Shown here in pieces: positions 12,775-23,766 of a DNA stretch of 64,000 nt. Origin of the DNA: Pelodera strongyloides. Taxonomy: Eukaryota; Nematoda; Chromadorea; Rhabditida; Rhabditidae. A model generated the notes under the pieces. That model saw only the letters and a program-made list of their open reading frames with translations, had not been told where the DNA came from and ran no database searches. Every line of letters starts with the position of its first letter. The stretch's first letter is position 1. Position numbers and translations under genes: made by a program. Location: positions 1 to 64,000 of the forward strand of contig JAANDG010000306.1 in assembly GCA_036852015.1 (NCBI GenBank), written 5' to 3'.

Positions 12775-14940
12775 CTCACTCTGTGTCCACCGTGGCCGTT
12801 CAAAGTTGAACGTCTTGCTTTCTTTCTCCCAAATTTCGACAATTTCACTGCCAGTTGGCAAATGATCAGCCTCCGACGCCTCGGATATATGCATATTTTC
12901 ACCGAGACCTGAAAATGGGCTTGATAGTTTTCAACTGGATGAGGCCGCCTTAAATTTTCTTCTTTTTTTTCTCTAATCTAGGCTTTTCCCATTATGGGCC
13001 TCAAAGAGTACGAAGCAGTTACAAGGAGCGACTCCACGGGCAGATAGAGCAACGTGAAACTTTATAATTATGAGCTGCGAAAACATAGGGACTTCTCGCA
13101 GTACTGCTCGCTCATCGCCCGCCAAACTAGAGCCAGCGATTTCACTGAGTATCAGTTGGCGAGATAGGGCGAATTCGCCGCGCACCCGAGGCCACGTGCG
13201 CTCATTATCGAGACAAACTTTGAAAACTTAAAAAAAAATCTACTCACCAGGCAATTCCGGATAAAGTATTCGCCCACGATCGGCCAATTTTACCGCCCAA
13301 GCATGGGCCAAATCTCCCAATTCTTGTGACCAGAGTAAGGGTTGAGTACCGTAGTGAGTACGAACAAGATTGTGCGCGTCCAGACATTCCCTTTGAAAGT
13401 TAACTTCGCCTGAAGTTTTGATGAAGTTTTGAGAAATTATAATTGATCAATAAATATAGTCAGACAACTTATTTTCACACTGAGGATATTGTACTCCAAC
13501 AAGTCTAAAAGTTCTTTCATTATCAACTTTAACTCTTATATTTTAGCTCAATTCTCCCAAATTGTGTACATGAACGTACGCTTTACATATGGCGTATGTA
13601 GCTATAACATTGATTCCTGTCCTATCAATATGAATATGCGCGCCTGCCACTTCTGATACTATTCAATTATTGCTTTCAGGGTAGTGGACAATAGTTGATC
13701 TACGTCTACAGTGTTTTTTTCAGCAAAAAAGATCAAACAAAGCTTACCTACAGCCGTAAACTTGCTCCTTTTGATTAGAAACTTGACATCGGTAATGGTT
13801 TGCATCATATGTTTGTCCAGTTCGGAATCAAAGTTTTTCTTGTTTTCTTCGCCCAATGACGAACAAACTGCCTCCCAGTCGTCCAGACTGCTGGCAACGC
13901 TGAAAAAAACGTAGTTTAAAGGGTTATAGCAAGTGGTTTGTCACATATGTAGGACCTATGCACATTATGCAAATTGTGTTCGATTCTATCCCGGAAATAT
14001 CGAGAATAGCACAGTAATTTGCATGCAGTCCATAGATCGATTCGAAATACTATAATGAAAACAGAGGAAAAAAAATGAATTGACGAAAACTAGTTATCGG
14101 CTAGTGACCTGAGTACAACATCGCCATTATAAATTTCAACCCCTTCAGTTACTTCAGTATAAGTAGCATGCTGAACGGGGACCTCAGCTGGCCATGAAAA
14201 TTAATAATATTTACAGCTCGGGTGGCCTCGTCTCATTAAAAAAGGCGCTTTGTTTCATTGGCAGACGGGGGTATTTCCGAAAAATTATATGACGTTCATC
14301 ATTCTTTCTTCATTTGAAATATAAACCATCTAAAATTAATAGGACTTAGGACACTGTAATAGAGAGACAGAGGGCGAGAGGGAGAGAGGGCGAGAGAGAG
14401 GGAGAGAGAGACATCGACAGAGACAGAGACAGAGATAAAGGCGAGAGCTAGAGAGTTTTGTTAATATGGTCTTATTCTAAATAAATATAAACAAAATAGA
14501 ATATAACGTACGGAATATTGGCGCTTCGAGATTGCGGTATTGTTTCATGAGATTGTCCTATATGGCCATTTGTACCGCTCCCCGTTGCAGCACCATTGAC
14601 TTCAACTACCTAAAATTAGAAAAAAATTTGAAAGGAGTCGCCGCGCTGTTGCCGCACACAAAAAAAGAAGAGACGCCTAGGTACGCGAAGCTTTCGCCAG
14701 GGATAAAGGTGTTTTATTTCAAATTGCGCACATGTGGCACACTGATCGCGAACCTCATTGTCCCATTTTTTCTGGAATCCTCTTTGTCAAAAAAATGCGC
14801 CCGGGTTGCCACGCACGTTTTTAATACTAATAAGAATAATCCTTACCCTTAATTATATAATAATTTAAAAAAAATTATACTACATGAATTACCTCTGATT
14901 TCGACTTCCGCAATTTTTTTCGTCCGAAAAATTTCTTCAT
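11668..14940 (-). CDS. CAP/SCP-domain protein, GAPR-1 (GLIPR2)-like, 7 exons
   Basis: In coding order: 14893-14940, 14512-14609, 13748-13899, 13248-13409, 12780-12908, 12072-12203, 11668-11783. They join in phase to 278 codons plus TAG. The N-terminus is basic (MKKFFGRKKLRKSKSE) with no signal peptide, followed by about 85 residues of non-CAP sequence. The CAP domain runs from about residue 100 to 250. It shows ECLDAHNLVRTHYGTQPLLW (CAP1 region), GLGENMHISE, a TGSEIVEIWEKE stretch, HFSQMVWKDSTEMGVAR (matching the HFTQVVW signature) and FYRPGGNSNAPGEFASNV, which is typical of Golgi-associated GAPR-1 proteins rather than secreted venom-allergen CAPs. A Ser/Thr-rich tail follows. The family binds lipid or membrane and likely acts on the cytosolic face. 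A TTTTTGTAG acceptor lies 6 bases before the AUG and fits trans-splicing. The gene is tail-to-tail with the GPCR. Confidence 0.9.
12737..12775. repeat. (AAC)n microsatellite in a CAP-gene intron
   Basis: About 13 units end 4 bases from the exon boundary at 12780; on the sense strand this is (GTT)n directly after the donor. Confidence 0.9.
14345..14452. repeat. (GAGAGG)n purine microsatellite in a CAP-gene intron
   Basis: GA-rich imperfect run between exons 2 and 3 of the CAP gene. Confidence 0.8.
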
Positions 14941-17519
14941 TATAATCTACAAAAAATACAAAGAAATTTGCCAGAAGTAAACCTGAAACTAGTAAAAGTA
15001 AAAAAATTATAATGACAAAGTAAGGCAAAAAAAAGTGGCAACAAACGCGAATCGAAATTTAGAAAATTAAAACAAAGGTTGAACGGTAAAAATTTGTCGA
15101 CAGCTAACACTACTATTCTATGAGCGCTTGAATCTTGAATTATTATTTATTCATTATACATTATACATTATACAACATAATACATATTAGAAGGTTCCAT
15201 TGATAAAGATAATACGAAAACGAGGCAGAACAGCAAAACAAATTTCCAACAATGTTTTCGATGAGAATTTTTGGTGAAATTGGTCTTTCAGTAGCAATTT
15301 CGTGAGGAAATGTTTATCACTTCCGAGGTGCCATGCTAATCCCTCGCAAGTGAAAAAGTGTGGTTGTGTGGCCGACCGTGTAACAGAGTCCATCTTGAAA
15401 AATGGAATTTTCAAAGAATAATTATTCGAGAAATTGTAATTAATTATAAAATCCGACCCTGCTACAGAATACATCACAAAGGCAGATAAAATATTTCTTC
15501 GATCAAAATGAAGGGTTAATATGCATACGGGAAACCAAGAACCCCGATTTGTACCCGATAAAGTTCCTCGAAAAATCCGGCCTTGATCGGGGCCATATCG
15601 GTGTTTTTTCAAAAATAATCGGAGCTATATCGGGGTAACCACTTTCCTGTGATAGAAGTACAATCTGAGTCGTTTTTGGGAATATTGAAAATTTAAGGGT
15701 ATTGAAAATTCAACAATTTTTTCCCCAGATTACAAGAAGTTGACAGGGACAGGGTCTTTTTTTACATGACAAGCAAAGTTTCTATAACAAAAATAATAAC
15801 CTGTATTACATATTTTCACTCTGTGAACATAAACCTTCCATTGCATAAGAAACTATCCTGTATGCAAATTTGGCCCACACGATATGATCTTTTTGATATA
15901 TAGAACACTTCTCCAATTTGAGCAATTTCAGTAATTAGTCACATCCTGTCCCAAACAATTGGCATAAAGCGGGAAGGGTTTTAGGGACCTTCCGGGCCCC
16001 ATTTTTGATCAATGTAAATTGCCCCACGACATTTGGCTTTATGTGGAAGCACTGGGTTAGACAGCTTAGAAATAGCGGCAAATTACATACAAAGAGGCGG
16101 AGAGTGTGGTGCATAAAAAGTGCGCGACCCGGGGCACCAAAAGCGCACGATTTCGCGGCAACTTTTCGTGACACAATGCCTCATCGCCACTTTACAACGT
16201 ACATTTAGGCAGAGAAGGGGCTAGAGAGTCTTAGGGCCAATGGAACCCCAAGGAGACCCAGAGACAAGCGTTCTCACGGAAGGGTGAAATGCGACCCAGA
16301 GCTAGAGAACAAGGAAATAGTGGGCGATATAGTGAAGAAGTCGAGAGAGTCAGAGAAAGACCAACTTTGGTTATGGACATATCAATTTCATATGTCACTT
16401 TTGAATTTCGAATATGTCTTTCTTGGTGTCAAGCCTAGAACAAAGCGATGCATAAATATGAAAAGAAAACAGAACTGAGAGGGAGAAAGCGAGAAAAAAC
16501 AAAGACCAATTTCCAGTAGTAAAAAACGATTGATTGTTGGTTCATTTATTGGCTATAAGCCATCTGAGGAGTATAAGCTATAAGCACAAATAAGGAAATG
16601 CATGTTCGGGTTCGGGATGTACCATGAACACAGCTTCTTGTGGATTTTGGATTTGGCATCAGGTCTTGAAGGGAAAAAAAAGGAGAACGCGTTATAAGAA
16701 TGCCCAAATTTAAGAACTATTGATGGTTGCGGTTTATGTGTTTAAATATTTAAATGTTTATTAAACACTTTAGTAGGATAGTCACCGTAAACACGTCCCC
16801 AGGCAGGGTGAAGCTGAATGATATTTAGTTTGTATATATTGTAATAAACACCATTTATATGCATTATGATCAAATAATACATATAGGTTTATATCGGTGG
16901 GCCTGATTCTTTAAAATTCAAAGTAGTAAATCAAAGATAATACGAAAAATGCATGACATATATATTATCCACAACATGAAAAGAAATTCCACAGAGAATA
17001 GTTGTAACTTGTAACTGACATATGAGACCAAAATATTATTAATAATAGTTACTCTTTCGCGGGGGCCCGGCATTTTGCCTTTGGTTGTTTTGACTGGGGT
17101 TTTCGCTATTTTCTACGTCAATGGATACACATCGACAGATGAAACATTTATAAAAGCTTACATATATGGATAAAAAGTTATCAATAATAATAATAATAGT
17201 TACTTTCTTCTGGGGACCCAATATTCTGGCTTTGTGCCTTCTCAAAAGCCACACAATTCCTTGGTTCGATAACCGGAAATTCCCCCAGGGAGAGTGACTT
17301 CTTTTGGGGGAGGAAAGCACACTTTACCATATAGAAAGAGACTTGAGGAGATGAAAAGTTATTGTGCTTTGTACCAAACTCTATACAAAACTCAGCCGAG
17401 AAAAAAACTATTTTTAACTATAATAATTTATAACGTAAAATTCTTGAGAAAAATATATGCACCGTACAGTTTGAAATTTTCAAAAAAAAAAAAGCACTGC
17501 TGCGATAACTGGAAAATTT

Positions 17520-17985
17520 CATTCTTAAAGGGAGAGGCCCACGAGAAAAAGAATTTCTTCAATTTACTTACGCACAATGTCCGGTATCTCAGAAATATTA
17601 CTGTGAAAACCGCATAAATTTGCATCTAGAACTCGCAGAGATATTCTATGCTAAACAGTTCGGCCAGGTACCGTAGTCAGCAACACAAAAATTAGTTTTT
17701 ACGGTTTATATCCGTGCACTTGCATTCTTTTTCAACGTAATAATGTTCAAACGAATATAGATCATTACTACAATTATAAAGAGACGTTTCCAACACAGGA
17801 ATGCCCCAAAAGCGCGAAAATTGATCCTGACAACGGTACCTGGCCGAACTGTTTGCCGCAGAATAACTCTGTGAGTTCCAGGCTTCAAACAATGCGGTTT
17901 TCACAGTAATATTTCTGAAATTCCGGACATTCTGTGCAAGTAAATTGAGGAAAACTTTATTCTCATGGGCCCCTCCCTTTAATGA
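17520..17985. repeat. Long inverted repeat, TTAAAGGGAGAGGCCC ends
   Basis: The left arm (17520-17685) contains GTCCGGTATCTCAGAAATATTACTG and CAGTTCGGCCAGGTACCGT in segments; the right arm (17825-17985) has the inverted counterparts and ends GGGCCCCTCCCTTTAA. Confidence 0.8.
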
Positions 17986-18867
17986 AAAATAAAACAAAAA
18001 AGTAGAAAAGTAAGTAGTTTTATTGTTTCATAATAAAAAAATGTCGTAAAAACTCTGGGTTTCAGTATCTGGAAATATTTCTCAGTTGGAAGTTAATTTT
18101 TATTTATGCTCCTGAGATCAACTACACATGTATCTGGTCATCTGGATCTATCAGGTACATATATACGTACATAAGGCACCAGACATAAGACATAACCAAA
18201 TCCAAATTCCAAATATTTTTGTTGGAATCATAGCATAAGAAAGACTCACGGAACGTGGAGGGTTTTCAGTTTTCACTGGGGCAATTTTCTCCTTAATATT
18301 ACTTACATATATACGACAAAACGTGTGCGTACATGACAAAAAACATGACAAAACTTGTGCGTAGATGACAAAATACATGACAAAACTTGTGCGACATTTT
18401 ATGTTCGTAATAAATGTTATGTTATGTTAACTATGCATTGCATGGAACCTATAAAACCGCTTGTTGTATATCCCAAAACAACGTCCCGATCCCAAATAAC
18501 AAATAAAAATCCCATTTTGTCCGGATTAATTCATTCCATTGAGCGTGTTGTTTTCTAGAGGAAAAGGGCCCGTTTTGGGAGTAGAATAAAGCGCTCTAAA
18601 AGCCCAAAGGGTCAGAGAAAGACCCTTTTTCTTATACAGCCATTTTTGGGGAAAGTTGCAACGATTTTGGCTGAAGTTTTAGTTATTTTCGAGGATATAT
18701 TGCCCAGTAATTACTTTTTATATAGAATATATCCTTAGAAAGTGGGTACATGTTCCCTTTAAATCCTTTAAAAGCCTAAACTAATTGTAGGAGATAAATT
18801 ATTTGCAACATTAATCCGGATGAAATGGAGACATGACAGCGAGGTGAACATAAATATATTTAAAACT

Positions 18868-19020
18868 ATTAAAGAGGTATAACATCCGCTTTTTGAAATG
18901 TTTGTTGAATAATTGCGAATTGGTATGATTATAATAAAATCGGCCTCATTTCGACCCCACTGGAAAAAAGGAACCAGTTGTCCGGCATACGTTTCAAAAG
19001 CCGACTGTTACACCGCTTTG
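18868..19020. repeat. AACATCCGCTTTTTGAAA palindromic element
   Basis: TTAAAGAGGTATAACATCCG on the left and CGACTGTTACACCGCTTT on the right, the same family as 49298 and 55219. Confidence 0.65.
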
Positions 19021-19198
19021 AAAGAAAAATAGAAAACAACGAATAAATCAGAAAAATCAGACATCAGACGTGGGAGATTTCTGTGCTTTCAAACAAAGAA
19101 GGAATGAAACAAAATCCGAATAAAGTTCAAAAAGCGCAATTAGCCAGTCGAGCACCAGTTTCCAAACCTTACGGATCTACGGTTTACTTCAAAGCAGT

Positions 19199-19380
19199 TT
19201 TGAAGCGAAATACCGGTCGGTTTTTGAAAAACATCGAGTAGACCAGCATTCTTATGCGCTTATGCAAATGAACATAAAGTAGAATAAAAATCGAGCTAAA
19301 TTCGAGCAAGTTAGCATAAATACATAAGAATTCAGTTGGCCGCGATGCGTTTCAAAAACCGGCCGGTTTTTCGCTTTAAG
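19199..19380. repeat. GCGAAATACCGGCCGG element 4
   Basis: GAAGCGAAATACCGGTCGGT on the left and ACCGGCCGGTTTTTCGCTTT on the right. Confidence 0.85.
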
Positions 19381-19606
19381 TGTAAGATGGGCATTTATGG
19401 TGGTCACAAATTTCTCACAGAAATGTAGGAAATTGTAAATACAGTAAACCATTATATAAATTAATTGGATTCATCGTCAACTCAAGTTTACTGTTTTGAT
19501 AAATAACCTGGACATTTTGTCGCATGAACTAGTCATCAATCGTTTCTCACAAGCCTTTCACTGTATCATTACACAATGAGAATATAAACAAAAAAATGAA
19601 TAGAGC

Positions 19607-19790
19607 TTAAAACGATATAACAGCCAGCTTTTGAAACCTATGTTGGACAACTGCCCTCCCATATCGTATGTTTTGCATGCGTATGAATATAATTACAATT
19701 AGACTAAGAAATCGCGCAGTTATTTGAACACACTACGGGGGAAAAGTCCAATATACGCTTAAAAACTAGCTGTTATAATGCTTTAAATAT
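19607..19790. repeat. TTAAAACGATATAACAGCC palindromic element
   Basis: The right end CTAGCTGTTATAATGCTTTAA inverts the left end. Diverged member of the ATAACATCCGC family. Confidence 0.55.
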
Positions 19791-20725
19791 TAAAACAAAA
19801 TTATTTGAGTGCTTAGCAAAAGACAAAGGCCAAAGATATATTTCACATGAATACTATAATGGAAGTAAGTAAACGGGGGACGAAAACACTTTGCACATAA
19901 ATAAAGTACTACTTAATAAAGTAGTAAAGTAGTGGTTGTGGAGTTCTTTCCCCGGTTGGGTCTTTCGTAGAGGATCGATATATGTACTGCGGCACCAGTG
20001 CGGCCTTAAGCTAAAGCAGAAAGAGGGTGGAAGGGCATTTGGCACCCCGGCTGGGACACCCCATAGGAAAAGTGGGCAACCATTTGGCGACCACTTGGCG
20101 ACGTCTTGATGACTAATGGTTTTCGAAAAATACTCACCAAATAGTCTCTAAGTGGTTGCCAAGGGTCGGTGACCGGTCGCCAAATACCCCTACCGCGACG
20201 GTTTTCTGCGGTTTCAGTGACTGAGTTTGTGTGTCCAGATGTATGGGTTATAACCGAATAGTGAGGAGATTGATCCCAAAAACAAAACCTTACAGTTCAT
20301 CGGTTCCTCTGGACAAGTTTAGAAAAAACATAACAGAAATGTAAAGAAAATACGAAAATATATAGAACAGAGCTAGAAATTGGAATAAAATTTGGCCATA
20401 AAAATTCACTACGGTACTTCCCTCGGGTAATTGCAATGTAATAACAGTTGGGTGAACAAAACAATCTCTGTGTATATTTCTACTTTCACGCGAAATAAAG
20501 GACGATGGGTTTTGGTAAATCTAGTGTGTCTCGTTCATCAATAATTCTTAGTGCGCATTGGAATACTACCACTTGTTTGTGCCGAGATTTCGCTTTGCGT
20601 GTGGATATTTCTTTGAGAAATGGCTTGTCCTAGCTAATTTAATTAGACAGAAAAGGCCCCAAAACGGGCTCTATATAGATTTAGCGTATCACTACACAGA
20701 CAGTGAAGGAGAGGATAATTTGTCT

Positions 20726-20880
20726 TCAAAGCTCTATAACAGCCGGTTTATTGGTTGACAACTGCATCCCATATGTTCATGCAACTGAATATAATTAGTA
20801 CAAAAATCAAGCAGTATTTGCACACACTATATGGGAGTTCAACGTCCAATGTTTCAAAAAGCGGCGTTATATCACTTTAA
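20726..20880. repeat. CTCTATAACAGCCGG palindromic element
   Basis: AAGCTCTATAACAGCCGGTT on the left and AGCGGCGTTATATCACTTTAA on the right. Confidence 0.55.
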
Positions 20881-21254
20881 TCGAAGAGACAAAGACAAAT
20901 AAATAATAAAAAACATCTTTCTCAACTTCGGTGACTGTCGACACGAGACGTACGCGGGTGTGTCTGGAAACATCCAGCTATAAAATTATAAGAATATATT
21001 TAACTATTGATTTTTTGGGACCAGTGCGGTTTCCATCTTGCCTCACTTTATCTTTTGCCCAACTTTTAGAACCGCAAATTTTGTACCAAGCAACTAATGG
21101 TGCCACGGTGACATCGTTTATTATTACCTTGAAGGCCGGCACGGCGACCCTAGAGATGAGTGTACTTTCTTAGAAACCCCGGATCCGTATCTTTCTTTGC
21201 ACCCAGGGAGAGCTACATGAAACATTGACTCGAACCAAGAAAACATTTGATGCA

Positions 21255-21352
21255 TAATCTCTCTACTCTACTCTCTCTCTCTCTCTACTCTCTCTCTCTA
21301 CTCTCCCTCCCTCTCTCTCTTTCCTTCTCTCTCTCTCAATCTCTCTCTCTCT
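21255..21352. repeat. (CT)n microsatellite
   Basis: Interrupted CTCTCT run with CTACTCT variants. Confidence 0.9.
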
Positions 21353-22482
21353 ATTGTTTCTTTTCGCTGATTGTGAGCTGTTCATTTAGTAATTACGAGG
21401 CTCAATAAATAACACCATCCTCCGCTCTCCTATTAATCAGGTAGTTGTCCTCTTTTTTTCCTTGATCTCTTGCTGAAAACACATGCCCTGGCACAGTTTT
21501 TTTCTAAATAAAATAGCTCAATATTGGTCACTTCTCGACTGCAGACACATTTACTAACGATGTGTACTAGATGTATTATGTGGAGACGGCACTAGAGTGC
21601 CTAGACCTAGACATGTACTATTATAGGCCTAGACGATGCTAAGCGTGTGCTATTCCCAAGATTTGATCTAGACATATACTAATCTGATTGAAACTTGATA
21701 GAGTTTTTAGTATTCTTATTCATTGGCAAATTGCTTTTCACCAAGAAAAAATCTCTAGTATAAGCCGAAGCATACTAATATTCCTCAGTCAACTACAGTA
21801 AGCAAGCCCCTCAAACTTGTCTGTTTATAAATGTCGCACTTCACATGACATAATCCATTATGTCACGCACGAGACATGTTTCAAAGGAAAAAGAGAGTCG
21901 GAAAAAAATAAACTAAAAATAAATATTTTGGCATGTGACCAGTGGAGTGGACAAAGCCGTTGTTTCAAAAAGTATCTGAAGGTCATGTTCAGAAACAGTT
22001 AAAGCGAAAATCAGCATGGTCAACCAGCAGGTACCGCACAACTCTTATGGCGCGTCGCGAAACAAGAGCGCCGATCACTCGCCGCACCCCGTTTCGCTTG
22101 CCTCGCGACGAGAATTCCTTCGCGGATGCCCGATCGCCGATCAATTTAGCGGGTCAAGAGGCAGCGCTTCTTTTTCAATCCGACATCGTTGTCTGGTCTT
22201 CACGCCTTGTTTTACCTCGAATTCGTTAGTCTACTTGTATTTTACACGCAGAATAAATGAGCAGTGCTTCTTCAAAAGAAGGCGTGCATGATCAGTATCT
22301 GGCAGGCATGGGAAGATTTGAGGGTTTGAATTTTTGTATTCACGAAATACAAGACCGAATTCCAGCCTTACAGCGATATTGTTTCCTTCAATCTGGTTGG
22401 ATTCTAGGATCTGAATCCTGTGACCAACATTTATCAGAGCTTGTATGCACTAATTAGCGGTACGATGCAGAGAAACAAAGAT

Positions 22483-22518
<36 letters not shown>

Positions 22519-23766
22519 GAGAGAGATTTTCACAGCTGGCACACTTCAAATTAATGCGGCGACACCCGAGACGAGAGAATGTTTACACTTGTTCAATTAT
22601 GTTCCCGATCTGATACGAAAACCCATAAAGAAGTTTTCTTCCTCATTGCTTTGCACCATTTGGTACACTGTACTTTGGTCTATCTCATACCTTACCTACC
22701 TTACCTTGGTAAGGTAGGTACCTGGTACCTTGTTACACTCATACCTGGTACCTTGGTCCACTCATTGCTTTGCACCATTTGGTACACTGTACTTTGGTCT
22801 ATCTAATGTTTCTGCATGGTCAGGCGTATTTTCTTTTACTTATTGTATCTTTCTTCCAAAATAACCCTGGGTAACGTATCTAAAAAACACCGCTAAGGAA
22901 ACCTGGAGGTACGGCGCGGCGAGAACTTGGCGTAAAAGTTTCGTGGGAAGAATCTTGCGAGGGTTTGGCGGAGGTTTCGCCAACGACATTTTGTGAGGGG
23001 TCAGATGTAAGTTCACCCATTTTTGTAGCCGCGCAACATCAAATCCTTCGCCACGAACCACCTAACAATAAGTATAAGGTTGTGTGCCGGCACGCGTAAG
23101 TAGCCTCTGATGTGATCTGAAACCCTGCGTAAGACCATTCTCGTTTTTAATTTCGCATGAACAAACCTTACGCCCGTTAACTTACATAAAAAATTCAAGA
23201 TTTGTCCTAACCTTTCATACTAGGTCCCCGCTACGCTATCGTAATCCTCTACCAATAAAAAACAAATAAATCTGTCAACGGGAAGCCCAACCGCAACATT
23301 CATAGCCATTTTTTTGCTCCATAATCAATCATAATTGGGGCCCAAGTGTAAGGTGTAGGCACTTGGGTCTGTTGTTTTTTTTGTGCCACAACGGCTAGTT
23401 AGTCAGCGAGCTTGGCTTGTGCTTGATCGTTTATATTGGGTCCTACGTGAGACTTAGAAATTTTATCTTAACTAATGTGTTTTTTATATGCAGTTTCTTT
23501 GTATTTAGCTAACAAATAACTAGCTGAACCGTTTTACTTTGAAACTAGTTGTATAGTTTTGATTTTACATATTATGTGTGTATACGATGTGTACAACAAA
23601 TATTCACCTCTCATTTGCTTGTTGAGACTTGTGTAGATCCGCTTTATTATGTCTTAATTATTATGTGTTTTTATAACACTATATGCACGTTACATTGCTT
23701 TCATGGATTGTCTTTGTGCGTAATAAATTATTTTTAATTATCCAAGTTGCAGGTATAGATAAATAC

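Larger units (their letters stand above)
14947..23750. other. 8.8-kb intergenic block between divergent CAP and protease genes
   Basis: I found no convincing gene. Contents: TACATTATACAT short tandem repeats near 15150; a related right arm of the GGGATAGG group at 16800-16915; a long inverted repeat at 17520-17985; four TTAAAGCG-group elements (18868, 19199, 19607, 20726); CT and GA microsatellites; and a 42-bp direct repeat at 22644 and 22763. Open frames here have no family resemblance. Confidence 0.5.

Noticed and set aside
15187..15612. 141-codon minus-strand frame, the longest in the window
   Set aside because: No signal peptide, domain, splice partners or codon bias; the surrounding DNA is intergenic.
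21942..22291. GC-rich overlapping frames of 91-95 codons
   Set aside because: Arg-rich composition in two frames, no family match, no splice context; probably repeat or structured non-coding DNA.
22840..23061. 73-codon minus-strand frame with a PPPNPRKILPTKLL stretch
   Set aside because: It has some coding-like texture but no second exon, start context or known domain.
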